Origin: Dillenia suffruticosa
Lineage: Eukaryota > Streptophyta > Magnoliopsida > Dilleniales > Dilleniaceae
Length of the DNA stretch: 64,000 bases
Reading direction: 5' to 3'
NCBI GenBank assembly: GCA_033439265.1
Contig: JAVTVX010000016.1
Location: 17,034,701 to 17,098,700, forward strand
A program made the position numbers and the translations under genes. Each line of letters begins with the position of its first letter. Position 1 is the first letter of the stretch. Below are positions 1 to 11,052 of this stretch, one piece after another. Below the pieces are notes generated by a model that was not told where the DNA came from, searched no databases, and saw only the letters and a program-made list of their open reading frames with translations.

Positions 1-430
1 GCAAAATTTTCCGACAAAAAATATCAAATTTGTCGCCAATTAGCGACATATTATAGTTCGTGGCAAAATTCGTCGCAAAGATTAGCAACCAAAACTTTTT
101 AGTTGCAATTTTCCGACAAACTTTGCGACAAAAAATTTTGTCGGAAATATTTCCAACAATAAAATATTTGTTGCAAAAATTGTTGCAATAGTATTTTGTT
201 GCTAAAATTTGCAACAAAATCTGCGACGAAATTATTTTCGTCGCAATTTGCGACAAAATTTATTTGTTAGATAATTTGTCGCAATTCTGCGACAAATTCA
301 GCGACGGCTTTTGCGACGAATTTTGCAACGAAATCTTAAAAATTCAGCAACAAATTTTGCAACGAATGTCAAAACTAGCGACGAATTTAGCGACGAATAT
401 TAAAAATTTGGGACAAAAAAATTTAATTTG
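1..430. repeat. Left subterminal repeats of the CACTA element
   Basis: This stretch is dense in short direct and inverted variants of TTGCGACAAA, TTTGTCGCAA and AGCGACGAATT. It mirrors the region inside the right terminus at 9720-10260. In En/Spm such arrays bind the TNPA-type protein; that role is inferred here. An apparent small open frame at 264-476 is just repeat sequence. Confidence 0.8.
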
Positions 431-761
431 TTTTATATTTGCACCAAATTTCCATGTATATCATATTCCTCCATGATAGTCTCAACCAACCAGTTTATGA
501 ACTAAACCACCAACATCATCATCAACAAATCATCCAGGGTACCATCGAACAACCATGAATACGAAATTTATGCCACAACTACTCATTCAAATAACTGACC
601 ATCTAATAGTATGAATGAAATAATAATTAAAAAAACACTACCATCGTCATGATATAATATTAAACAGTACTAAATAAGTTACAGAATATCGAATTTGTAG
701 AATTATAAATGAAATTCTAATGATAAGTCTAATTAAATATAAACGTGAAATAAAAATTGTT

Positions 762-3011
762 TCAAGAAACATTATCACCATCATCGTCACCATCACCATT
801 ACCGTCACCGCCACCATCACCATCACCAAATATGTCAAAATCATCATCACCATCATTTGGAGGAGATAGAGAAGGGGGAATCGAACTTGAAGCGGAGACT
901 AGCTGAAGATGCTGCATTATAAGCCTCTGTTGTACGCGAAACTCTTCAAATTCATTGTCTCTTCGCTGCTGTTCAACACTCATGGCTTGAAGTTCATTGT
1001 CTCTTCGCTGCTGTTCTACGCGCATGACTTGAAGTTCATTGTCTTTTTGTGCTAACAGCTCCTTCATGTGGCTCAGCTCTTGGTTCATTTGCATTAATTC
1101 TGCTCTTACTGGTGTCTGGCCGGAAGAACTTAGACCACTTAGTCTGCAAGTTCTGCTCAACGAGCCCATCCCAAGTACTCTTCCCTTCTTTGCTCCACCA
1201 GTTGCCTCGAGCCATAAAGCCATATCATTAACAGATGGCTCAGACGTTGCAGCATCATCACTACCACTGGAATTTCTAAGTTGAAGCTGGTCATATTTCT
1301 CCTGCATTATCGTATAAGAAATTAGAAGAAAAATAAAATAACAATATACTAAAATATCCAACGAAAAATAGAAGTGTCAATTAACAGTTGAACAATTTTC
1401 TAAAAAATCTAACAAATAAAGTAAGAATACAAAATTGTATTTCTCATTAAGCGATTGACAGTAAGCAATAAGACACAAAAATTATTTTTGTCAATCAAAT
1501 ATTATAAATTTAATACACTTATGGAATTCAAATTACACATACTTATATTTATATATTTTGTTGCTTAATCCATTAAAATGATATTTACATAATGAGGAGT
1601 GTTGTAATTGAAATTAAAATTCGACTACTATTACGAGTTTGAAACTATAACAGATCGAATAAAGGAAAAAATTATACTATACGTGACATAATGAACCAAC
1701 CATTTGGAATGGACGTAACAAATTTGATATTATGTATTTTCTAATTATACTTTATAATGAAAAATATATATATATATGAATTTGAAATGAAAAGTTCAAT
1801 TTAAGTATTTGAGAAATTATTGGAATAGACAAAGCTATTAAATTCTTATTATAATGTTGTGATGATAAATTGAGCATAATATGTTCAAATAAAAGTTTTT
1901 ATAAAACAATTTAAAATTTTGAAATTACATACCATAACCGTTCTAGCTCTCTCCCCACTCCAGGTCTTGTCTTTTTTCTGAAAAGTCCGTGCGAAAGTCT
2001 CTCTAAATGATGGCGGTGATCCCATTTCCTTAGTCTAAAAACAAAACACCGTTAGATGAATTAATGAAAAAATAAATGAATTAAATACAAAAGAATGGTA
2101 ATTGAACCAAATTACCATTCTAATTCTATGCTCATCAATATTGATTGAGCCTCCCGCATAAGTAGCAGATGATTCCCCAGAATTATAAGCTCGATTTATT
2201 TTATTTTGCTCACTCCTCCGTTGGCTCTCATCGGAATCCCAGAAATTTAAAATGTTGAGCCAATTTTCTTCGGTGATGCAGTGTGGCTTCTTTCGGCTCT
2301 TTTTGGCATGATTAAGTACACCTCGGATGTGATGACCGCATTTTTTTTAAAATATTCTTCTTATTTCAAGCTCCTCGGTCTCATCCCAATTGAACTTTCG
2401 CTAAAAAAAAAACAAGTTGTTATATTTAAATTATACACTGAATTGTATATTTAAACTTAGAGACCTCATTTAACTTGAATTCTCTCCACCATAGCTCTTT
2501 GATATCATCTGGAGTACTTGTGTATGACATCGATGCTCCTCCCCAATGGTTGTTAATGATTCTATTCAGCTCATGAATAACATACACAGAATTTGTGAAT
2601 CTATCATAAAATTAGAAAAAAAAAATGGTTAGTAAAAAAAATTTTTTAATAAACTAATAAATTGTGATAATATTTCAAATTTTAATACTTACGAATCTCC
2701 GCAAGGGGATATCACCTCTCGCGTATCTTCCCCTTCAACGTGTGAATCTTGCATTGAAGGTACAATTGAAGGTGCAACTGATGGAAACGGTGAAGGTATA
2801 TCAGTACAAGGCGAAGGGGCATGGGAAGGTGCAGCTGAAACGGACGGTGACGCCGAAGAGTTTGGTCTTGCATTAGAAGATCGTCTATGTCCTCCACGTT
2901 GAAACTGTAACAAGAGTTATTTCTTGCAAGCAATGAATATTGCATGATTATAAAAAATATAATAGAGTATATGAAGAAACATACCATATTTAAATTGTCG
3001 TCAGAAATGAT
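762..3011 (-). CDS. PTTA/En-Spm second transposon protein (TNPA-like, Transposase_24), likely disabled
   Basis: Spliced minus-strand gene. Exons joined by GT..AG borders: 2985-3011, 2693-2904, 2465-2600, 2116-2400, 1933-2034 and 762-1301. The last five sum to 1275 bp (425 codons) and keep one frame. Visible features are a Ser/Pro-rich N-terminus, a central region with WGGASMSYTSTPDDIKELWW and GHHIRGVLNHAKK, then SPPSFRETFARTF, the family hallmark GGAKKGRVLGMGS, a coiled-coil region with three near-identical QxxRDNEL repeats, and an acidic Gly/Asp-rich tail. This matches plant transposase family PF03004. The true start exon upstream of 3011 is not identified. An in-frame TAA lies at 2347-2349 beside an A-run, so this copy is probably broken by one change. 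Proposed role: binding the subterminal repeats. Confidence 0.75.
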
Positions 3012-3200
3012 CTATAAAAAAAGAAAATATATTAGCAAATAATATTTCGAAAATGAAACATGAGGCACTAAATATTACAAACATATTGAGAAATTTAAAA
3101 TACAAATCTAAATATATTTTCACATGAAAACAGTAAAATAAAATTTCATATGATGTTAGACAATTTTAATAAATCTTAAAAAAACAATACTTACCGACGA

Positions 3201-6200
3201 TCAAAAATCAAAGTCATTATTGTCATCATCATCCTCATTATCAGAGTCTTCAACATCAAATTCTTCTTCATCTTCATCCTCATCTTCATCATCTGTCTCC
3301 AAATCAGGTTCTTCATCGCCTGACTCATGAATTTCATTTTGATCCACATCTATCATTACTCCATGTGGATCTCGTAATGTTGGAATAATATATTCCTCAG
3401 TCTGAAACGTATTGGCAACTTCCATTTGTTGATATGCCATGTCTTCCCAACGTTCCTCAATTTTCTTTCGTGCTTTCGTTTTACAAACAGCCCACCAATC
3501 AATTTTGTCACGTTTCAAACTAGGATATGAAGCATAATACACTTGAATCGCTTGTTGTGCCAATACGAATGGTTCATATCTTTTATAAAATTTTTTATGA
3601 TTTATATCAACCAATTTAAACTTTGGATGCACATTCATCCCTTTTACGTGGTCAAACCATTGGCACATAAATAAAACGACTCGCAACTCTGCTCCAGTGT
3701 ACTCAACCTCTATAATTTCATCCAACAAACCATAAAACTCATCTTTTACACCTCCATCGTTGGATGACTGAACACAAACACCACTATTCATAGTAGCTTT
3801 TCCGGTTCTATATTCTTGAGTGTGAAAATTATACCCGTTTATAAAATACGATGGCCAAGTGCGCACCGTTGAATTTGGACCCCATGACAGATTAAGTAAC
3901 AATTCTTGTTCAACTTGATCTTGATTACATTGAACCTGAAGTAAAATAAATGTGTTATTTTTTTAATTATCAAATAGATATACAATTTAAAATTGGTAAA
4001 ACTAACATATGTTTTGAACCATGCTGCAAAATCTTCATCGCACACACGATTGAACTCATGCATCGATAATTCAGACCGTGAATGTTGAAAAATCCTACGA
4101 TTAAAGAAAACGATTTATGTCAACAATTTTATCAAAAAAACAACCCTTTTTTTATATTTGAGAAAAAAGGACTTACTCGAAGTATGGCGTAACTTCTGGA
4201 CAGTTCAGTAAAATATATGTATGCGCTGCCCGCCATTCTTTCGCAGTTAAATATCTAACCTTACATGACCCACTTGGTCGACCGAGATAGTTGAAAATAG
4301 AGAATGATTTTAATTTAGGATCAACAGAACCCTCATCATTTCTACCGGCGCGCCGTCTCTTACACTGGACATGAGGCTCGAAATAATATGAAACAAAAGT
4401 TGTCACTTCCTCCGCAATGTATGCATTAACAATAGATGCTTCAACCCGTGCCTTATTTTTCACTTTTCTCTTCAAATGATATAAAAATCTAATTGATATG
4501 GAATAAAAAGTGTATCAGAAAATGATATATAATAAATTTAGTACATTAACATGCACTATAAATATTACTATGATGAGAATTTGCAAAAGTTACCTTTCAA
4601 ATGGATACATCCATCGATATTGGACGGGACCTGCAACTCTGGCCTCATAAGGCAAGTGAACCAATAGGTGTTCCATGGAATCAAAAAATGAAGGAGGAAA
4701 AATCCTTTCTAAATTACATAAAATGATAGGGATATCTCTCTCCAATTTCGCCATATGTGATTCCTTTAATACTGTCGAGCAAATATCATGCAGGAAAATA
4801 CTTAACTCTGTAATGACGGCCCATACAAAATCTGGTAATAGTTCCTTAAAAGCAATCGGAATCAATCTTTCCATAAATATATGACAATCATGACTTTTCA
4901 AACCAATGAACTTGCATTCTTTCATATCTACACATCTTCCAAGATTTGAGGCATAACCATCAGGAAATCTAAGGGATTTCAACCATTCACAAACTTTCCG
5001 TCTCTGATCCTTATTTATTGTATAAATTGCCTTTGGTTTTGGTCCCTTACTACTTCCATCCGCATCAAGTGTCGGCCGATTACAAAGAAGCCGCATATCT
5101 TTTCTCGCATTCAAGTTATCTTTCGTTTTTCCAGAGACATCCATCAATATATTAATCAGATTATCGAAAACATTTTTCTCGATATGCATCAAATCGAGAT
5201 TATGATGAATCAGATGTGTCTTCCAATATGGTAAATCCCAAAATATACTCCGTTTGGTCCATTTATGTACACTTCCATATCCGTACGTTGTACCATGTGG
5301 GTCTTCAATCGCAGATGGAAATTGAGACACTTGCTCCCAAATTTGTTGACCAGTTAATCTCAACGGAGGAGGTGTTTTTTCAAATTTATTTTTCGTAAAT
5401 TCTTCTTTATTTCTTCTAAATTTATGATTTCGTGGCAAAAATTGTCTATGACAATCAAAATAACTCGCCTTCTTACCATATTTCAATCTGAATGACTTAG
5501 ATCTCTCCATACATATTGGACATCCTAAAACCCCAGCAGTACTCCATCCCGATAGCATGCCATAAGCTGGGAAGTCATTTATCGTCCAAAGAAGAATTGC
5601 TTTCATTACAAACATCTGCTCAGTGTTAACATCATACGTAAGAACACCGTTATCCCATAACTATTTTAACTCCGCAATTAATGGTTGCATATAAACATCA
5701 ATCAACTTCTTCGGATTTTGCGGGCCCGGTATAACCAATGTCAAAAACATATAGGGTGTTTTCATACACATACCCGGAGGAAAATTATAAGGAGTTAATA
5801 TCACTGGCCAACATGAATAACTTTTTCCCGATTTTCCAAATGGAGCAAAGCCATCAGCACAAAGACCTAACCTAATGTTTCGAGTCTCTCTTGCAAATTC
5901 AGGATATGTCATATCAAAATTTTTCCACACCTCTGTATCCGAAGGATGACACATTAACCCTTCCTCTGTTTGATGATTTGCATGCCAAGTCATATATTCA
6001 GCAGTAGCTTTCGATGCATAAAGTCTTTGCAATCTAGGAGTCAATGGCAAATAAAACATTTGCTTGAATGGTTTACGTCGCTCAGTACGACCTGCTGTCC
6101 TAGTACTCTTGTACCTACTTTGGTTACAGAATTTACAAAATTGTACATTTTCATCAGCTCCCCAAAACAACATGCAACCATTTATGCATACATCAATTCT

Positions 6201-6938
6201 TTCCACCGGAAGGCCCAAGTCATTCACCAACTTTTTCATACTATAAAAGTCATTTGGCATTATATGATCACGAGGCAATACTTCTCCCATTACTTGAACA
6301 ATATCATTGAAGCAATTCTCAGACATATTATGCTCTGCCTTAACATTTAACATTCTAGCCGTTAATGACAATTTAGTGTGGGTGTCACAACCAACCCATA
6401 ACGGTTCATCTGCAGCTCTCAACATTTCTTGAAATTGGTTAGACAAATAATTCTCATCGACACATGTTGCTTCTACCCCCTCCAATGGTGATGCATAACT
6501 TGTAGGTACATCTTGATTTATTGGTACAGAACTAGAACTTGCATAGTTTGTTTGGGGAAAAAAATTATGACCCGCTGCATCAAATACCATATGCTGATAT
6601 GGATTTAACTGATCATAACAATTGTTATCCCCTCTACTTGAATAATCCAAATTTCGCACATACTCTTCATCAGATATAAACGGTTCACCATGACAAGTCC
6701 AATTGTAGTAATTTAAAGTAAAACCAAATCTACAAAGATGTTCCCTAACTTTATCACATACATGAAATTTGCCATTACCACACTTTCTACACGGACACCT
6801 TAACTTATTTTCATCCATAAACTCAACTTTACTAGTAGCGAAATTCAAGAATTGTTCCACCCCACAAATAAACTCATCAGTTAAACCACGACGATCAGTT
6901 AAATTCTTATTATACATCCAATTTCTTTCGTTTTGCAT
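3201..6938 (-). CDS. TNP2-type CACTA transposase with one in-frame nonsense codon
   Basis: Exons with good splice borders: 4594-6938, 4177-4488, 4007-4094 and 3201-3935, summing to 3480 bp (1160 codons) in one frame. Domain order: transposase-associated N-terminal domain with CPCRKCGN and WTCHGEP (about residues 1-80); TNP2 core (from about 200; SGWSTAGVLGCPICM, YWKTHLIHHNLDLMHIEKN); DUF4218 (LPDFVWAVITELSIFLHDIC to the YRWMYPFER motif); then DUF4216 (WPSYFINGYNFHTQEY, VVLFMCQWFDH) and an Asp/Glu-rich tail. The catalytic product would cut and join the element ends. The only visible defect is TAG at 5661-5663, in the place where relatives have Glu before LWDNGV. Translation would stop after 425 residues. 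The initiating Met at 6936-6938 is the first in the open frame; untranslated exons may lie upstream (a possible 60-bp exon ends near 7308). Confidence 0.88.
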
Positions 6939-7319
6939 TGTCGCTGTTAAAAAAAATAAATATTATGAAATATTAATAAATTAATTATTAACAAACTATA
7001 TATTATACTGAAAAAATAACATTAATAAGAAATAAAGAACATCTAATAACAAAACATTTTAAAATTATTTAACATATTTTCAAAAAATTTAACAAATATA
7101 AAAACGTTGAGTCGGAAAAATAACAAAATAATTTATAACTATTGCATTTCGCGAATTCACAACATACATACATTGAAACTAGGAATAAGGGATATAAAAC
7201 AAAGAAAATAAAATAAAATATACGAAAAAAAAAATATACCTCGACCGCTTGAAGACAAGAATTTCTCCTCTCTAATTGAGCAACACGTCCAATCAACGCA
7301 AACACATCTGCAATGCAAA

Positions 7320-8590
7320 AATTTAATGTTATTTAGAATTAATCTAATATTAAAACATAAATTCGAAAATGAACTCTACTCTTACGTTGAATAAAAACTT
7401 GCTATATTCTTCAAAACTTCTCATTTGTGTGTTAACAAATGCATACACTATCAAGCAAAATATAGCATACTAAAATAAACAAATGCATGGATCTCATCTG
7501 GGGGAGGCGATGCGGCTCCTCCCCCTCTGGTCACATATTTTTTTCAACTAAATTAGAAAAAATTTAGTGGTAAATGTAGGGTTTTATAAAAAAAAATTAA
7601 ATTTCTTCTGCAAGAGATTTATAATTTAATATGGGAAATTCATACCTATGTTTAACTAAATTGACACGAATTTTCTAAAATCGGGACAATTATACCTATG
7701 TTTAACTAAATTCATACATAAATTTTGTAGCATTGCCAATTCTATCATTTATTGCCATGAATACAAAGTTAGGCAAAGGATAAACTAATTTAAAAAAGAA
7801 AATAGAAAATGAACTTGGGTATGACCTCAGCATGAAGGATAATTTGAAAGGTATGACACTAACTTAAGCTCAAAAACTGAAAATTATACAAATATGACAT
7901 CAGCATGAAGGCCTCACCCAGGCAGACAACAAGCAGAAAGCCACCGCAGCTAGTTGATAAAATTCATTTGTCTTGACACATAAAAGAACAAAAAAAATTG
8001 AAAGGAATCTTGTTACAAAAAAACTATAAGACTATTTCTAAAAGTCAAAGATAAAGCCAATTTGTTGACCAAGAGCTTTGCCACAAATTCTGCTATTGGG
8101 ATTCAGAATATTTGTGGAGGTTTAGTTTAGGGCTCAAATCCCACCACCCATCCCCATAGCCTACCCTGTAAGTATCTAAAATAAGCCACAAAAAATATTA
8201 GCATATAAAGAATCTCATATTCACTGATTTTCTTTTATTAGTGAATGACAACATATTGAAGCAAAAGAGCACAAGATGGGGCCAGGCAACCCAAGAACCA
8301 AAATCAATGCACCTCACTTAGTTTGTCCCTTCTCCAGAAATTTGGTAGCAACAAAACTTTGGGTGGGCTAGGTTTGAGGATTGCTGGATTAACTTACACT
8401 AGCCAATGGGATCATCAAGAATGTGATCCAGGACCTTGGCAGTGCACTTAATAGACTGGTCAATAATTCGATGAGGACATGTGTTCAACACTTCAATCAA
8501 GAAAAAAGGACAAACTAGACAACAGATCAAAATCAGGTGCAATTGTTACAAAAGAGAGAATAATGAAATAGGCATTGATAAGTTCACTCA
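7320..8590. other. CACTA interior without assignable gene
   Basis: AT-rich DNA between the transposase and the captured antiporter fragment. It holds two direct copies of ATACCTATGTTTAACTAAAT (about 7645 and 7692) and a short GC-rich hairpin at 7498-7532 that resembles the array at 9178-9527. On the minus strand at about 8400-8500 there is an open stretch containing CPHRIIDQSIKCTAKVLDHI, which could be a second captured exon, but I do not recognise it. Confidence 0.5.
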
Positions 8591-8591
8591 C

Positions 8592-9162
8592 TTGAGATGA
8601 TAGCTGTATCATTAGCTTTAGAAAGTGAGGAACAAATGACCAAGATAGTAGGGATGCAACAGTGAGATAAATTGACAGTATCAACAGCCTGCAGTTAAGT
8701 CATTTGGAGGTCAGAATCACAAATATATTTTTTGAGGGCTATGGAAGACAACAAAAAAAGCACTTCTCATATTCATACGTGAGAGAGAGAGAGAGAGAGT
8801 GTGTGGTAGAGCACAAGGATTGAAAAAAATTAGTGCTGAAAACTAAGTAACATGTGGCCAATTGCGAAGAATAAGAAAACTAAGCAATTATAAAAATTCG
8901 AAGAATAAAGAAGAACATACAGCTTTCCAACCGCAACCATTCCTTGCAAAAGGCCACTATTACCTCCCAAAACAGGGAGCAAAGCAAACAGCAAACCGAC
9001 AGCACAATCCTGAAATACTCCAGATAATAAGAAAAAAAGATTTGCACCAACTATTGCACCATCTGTCTCCATACTATTACAAACACTCTACATGAAGAAT
9101 GTATATGAACTACCTGAAATATCAATGTCCCAATAGTTACTTGACCATGAAGTGCACCAACT
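8592..9162 (-). pseudogene. Captured fragment of a KEA-type K+/H+ antiporter gene (KEA4/5/6-like)
   Basis: Three consecutive minus-strand exons, 9114-9162, 8921-9009 and 8592-8688, have intact AG acceptors and GT donors and splice into one uninterrupted frame of about 78 residues. The product reads ALHGQVTIGTLIFQ, then DCAVGLLFALLPVLGG, then WSFVPHFLKLMIQLSSQ. This is the conserved transmembrane core of plant K+-efflux antiporters of the KEA4/5/6 type (CPA2, Na+/H+ exchanger fold); full proteins are near 550-600 residues. The fragment has neither the N-terminal extension nor the following exon (TNELYQ in relatives). It lies between the subterminal array and the transposase in the same orientation, so it is best read as host sequence transduplicated by the CACTA element. 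It cannot make a working transporter. Confidence 0.85.
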
Positions 9163-9177
9163 CTACAAAATATAGCA

Positions 9178-9525
9178 GTTGAAAGCAGCTCGGGGGAGGG
9201 GCAGCGCCCCTCCCCCGGTCGGCCCCGCCTGCGAGGATGCGGGCGGGGCCACCCTTCCCAGATCCGGCCTCTGTGGCCGGATCTCAGCGGGGGAGGCGCT
9301 GCGGCGCCTCCCCCGCCGTTTAAAGCAGCCCGGGGGAGGGGCGTGCCCCTCCCCCGGTCGGCCCCGCCTGCGACGATGCGGGCGGGGCCACCCGTCCCAG
9401 ATCCGGCCTCTGTGGCCGGATCTCAGCGGGGGAGGCGCTGCGGCGCCTCCCCCGCCGTTGAAAGCATCCCGGGGGAGGGGCGCTGCCCTTCCCCCGCCAC
9501 GATCCGGCGGCATTGCCGCCGGATC

Positions 9526-9527
<2 letters not shown>
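9178..9527. repeat. GC-rich tandem array of nested hairpins
   Basis: Two full copies of an approximately 142-bp unit (starting near 9178 and 9320) and a shorter third (near 9460). Each unit starts GTTGAAAGCA or GTTTAAAGCA and holds a series of inverted repeats: CGGGGGAGGGG..CCCCTCCCCCG, GGCCCCGCC..GGCGGGGCC, AGATCCGG..CCGGATCT and GCGGGGGAGGCG..CGCCTCCCCCGC. GC content is far above the surrounding AT-rich DNA. Long open frames through it on both strands are by-products of composition. Its origin is unknown; a related hairpin lies at 7498-7532. Confidence 0.85.

Positions 9528-9528
<1 letters not shown>

Positions 9529-9620
<92 letters not shown>
9529..9620. repeat. (AG)n microsatellite, about 46 units
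   Basis: Uninterrupted AG dinucleotides lie between the GC-rich hairpin array and the right subterminal region of the CACTA element. Confidence 0.98.
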
Positions 9621-9623
<3 letters not shown>

Positions 9624-9729
9624 CTCGTTGGAGGGAGACGACCGCGGGGAAGAGAGGGAGAGGAGGAAGAGAGGGAGAGGAAAGTGGGGGAAGAGAGGGA
9701 GAGGAAATTTGGGGAGGCATTAAAACAAT

Positions 9730-10260
9730 TTTGCAACGAAAACAGCGACGAACACGAGTTCGTCGCTAAAAACAGCGACAAACTACCAGTTCGTCGCTGA
9801 AAACAGCGACGAACTGCGAGTTTGGTTGCTGAATGCAGCGACCAACAGCGCGTTCGTCGCTGAAAGCAGCGACGAACTGCTCGTTCGTCGCTGAAAGCAG
9901 CGACGAACTGTATGTTCGTCGCTGACAACAGCGACGAACAGAGCGTTCGTCGCTGAAAACAGCGACGAACTACGCGTTCGTCGCTGAATCTACCGACGAA
10001 CTGCGAGTTCGTCACTAAAGGCAGCGACGACCAGCGTGTTTGTCGCTGAAATCAGCGACGAACATCGTCTTCGTGGCTGAAAACAGCGACGAAATTCGTT
10101 TTCGTCGAAAATTCAGCGACGAGGTAAGATTTCGTCGCTAATTTAGCTACGAAGTTTTTTCCGTTGCTAATATCGTTGAAAAATGGTTATTAAATTTTTT
10201 TTCGCCGCCAAATTCGTCGCAAAAGAGCAACAAAAATTGTTTGTCGCAAAGGTCCGTCGC
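9730..10260. repeat. Right subterminal hairpin array of the CACTA element
   Basis: About a dozen units of roughly 34 bp. Each is an inverted repeat of the form CAGCGACGAAC-(about 5 nt)-GTTCGTCGCTG, joined by AAAA/AAAG spacers and grading into looser AGCGACGAA motifs near the terminus. This is the expected location of sites for the TNPA-type protein. An open frame on the minus strand with repeated RRCFQRRT is a by-product. Confidence 0.9.
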
Positions 10261-11052
10261 AAATTCCATGTTTTTTTGTAGTGATTCAAAAACAAATAAA
10301 ACTTAAAAAGAGGAACCAATTGTTGAGTGCTCAAAGTCAAGGATAGAAAACAAATTAGAAATAGTAATCGAAAGCAACTTATCTGATTTGCTATCCCAGG
10401 AGGAGGTCATGTGGAAGCAGAGAGCAAAAGTCCAGCGGCTAAAAAACAATGATAGAAACACATCACTCTTTCACAGGAAAGCTTGTCAAAGAAAAAACAA
10501 AATCACTAGATAACAGGTATCGATGTTCAAATCACGAAGACTTGCTTGGGGTTGTATGGGGTATTTCAATGATCTCTTCTTGACTTCGGGTGGAGGACAA
10601 TCCAATAGGCAATGTGAATTCTATGTCTCCTTGTGTCAATGCTGAAATGGTGTTCTGGATAACGAAAATTAGAGATTCATGAAGCTCTGATTCAAGTGCA
10701 TCCAACCAAATCTCGGGGACAAGATGGTATGCCAATTCTATTTCATCAAAAATATTAGAATATTGTTGGTCCAGCAGTCTCCAAACCAATCCTATCCTCT
10801 CTATATGTGGTAATATTTTGTCCAAAATAAATTGAACTCATACAGCACCCATTCCAAAATTAAAATCCCATCCAAATGTCTCACCTTAGAACTATTAGCC
10901 CATGCAGTGTCTTATATAACACAAATGCAAAGCTGTTGGCTAATAGGTTAAAAAATTCTTCCGCTTGTGTTTTTATACCAGGGAGACTCATTTATGATGA
11001 TATCCTCGTAGCCTATGAAAGAATGCATTTTATAAAAGGGCAGAAGAAGGGT

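Larger units (their letters stand above)
1..10283 (-). mobile_element. CACTA (En/Spm) DNA transposon, left end outside window
   Basis: The right terminus reads, on the minus strand, CACTACAAAAAAACATGG, the classic CACTA terminal inverted repeat ending at 10283; the following ATT (10284-10286) would be the 3-bp target duplication. Subterminal short repeats built on GCGACGAA/TTCGTCGC lie at both sides (1-430 and 9720-10260). Between them, all on the minus strand, lie a TNP2-type transposase (3201-6938) and a PTTA/TNPA-type second protein (762-3011). The left CACTA terminus is not seen, so it probably lies just upstream of position 1. The element also carries a captured antiporter fragment and GC-rich hairpin repeats. 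At its right end it abuts a LINE, implying insertion into that LINE. Confidence 0.93.

Noticed and set aside
9320..9532. Possible horizontally acquired bacterial GC-rich DNA
   Set aside because: The units are tandem hairpins without coding signature, and sit inside a CACTA element; nothing points to bacteria.
9528..9620. Microsatellites as CRISPR-like arrays
   Set aside because: Simple dinucleotide runs without spacers; plant nuclear context.
9163..10015. Long open frames over the GC-rich array, (AG)n run and hairpin array (Ser/Leu and Arg/Glu repeats, RRCFQRRT repeats)
   Set aside because: They are translations of simple and tandem repeats in several frames on both strands, with no domain and no splice context.
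10532..10825. 97-residue minus-strand open frame
   Set aside because: The plus strand at the same place continues the LINE ORF2 signature, so this is a shadow frame.
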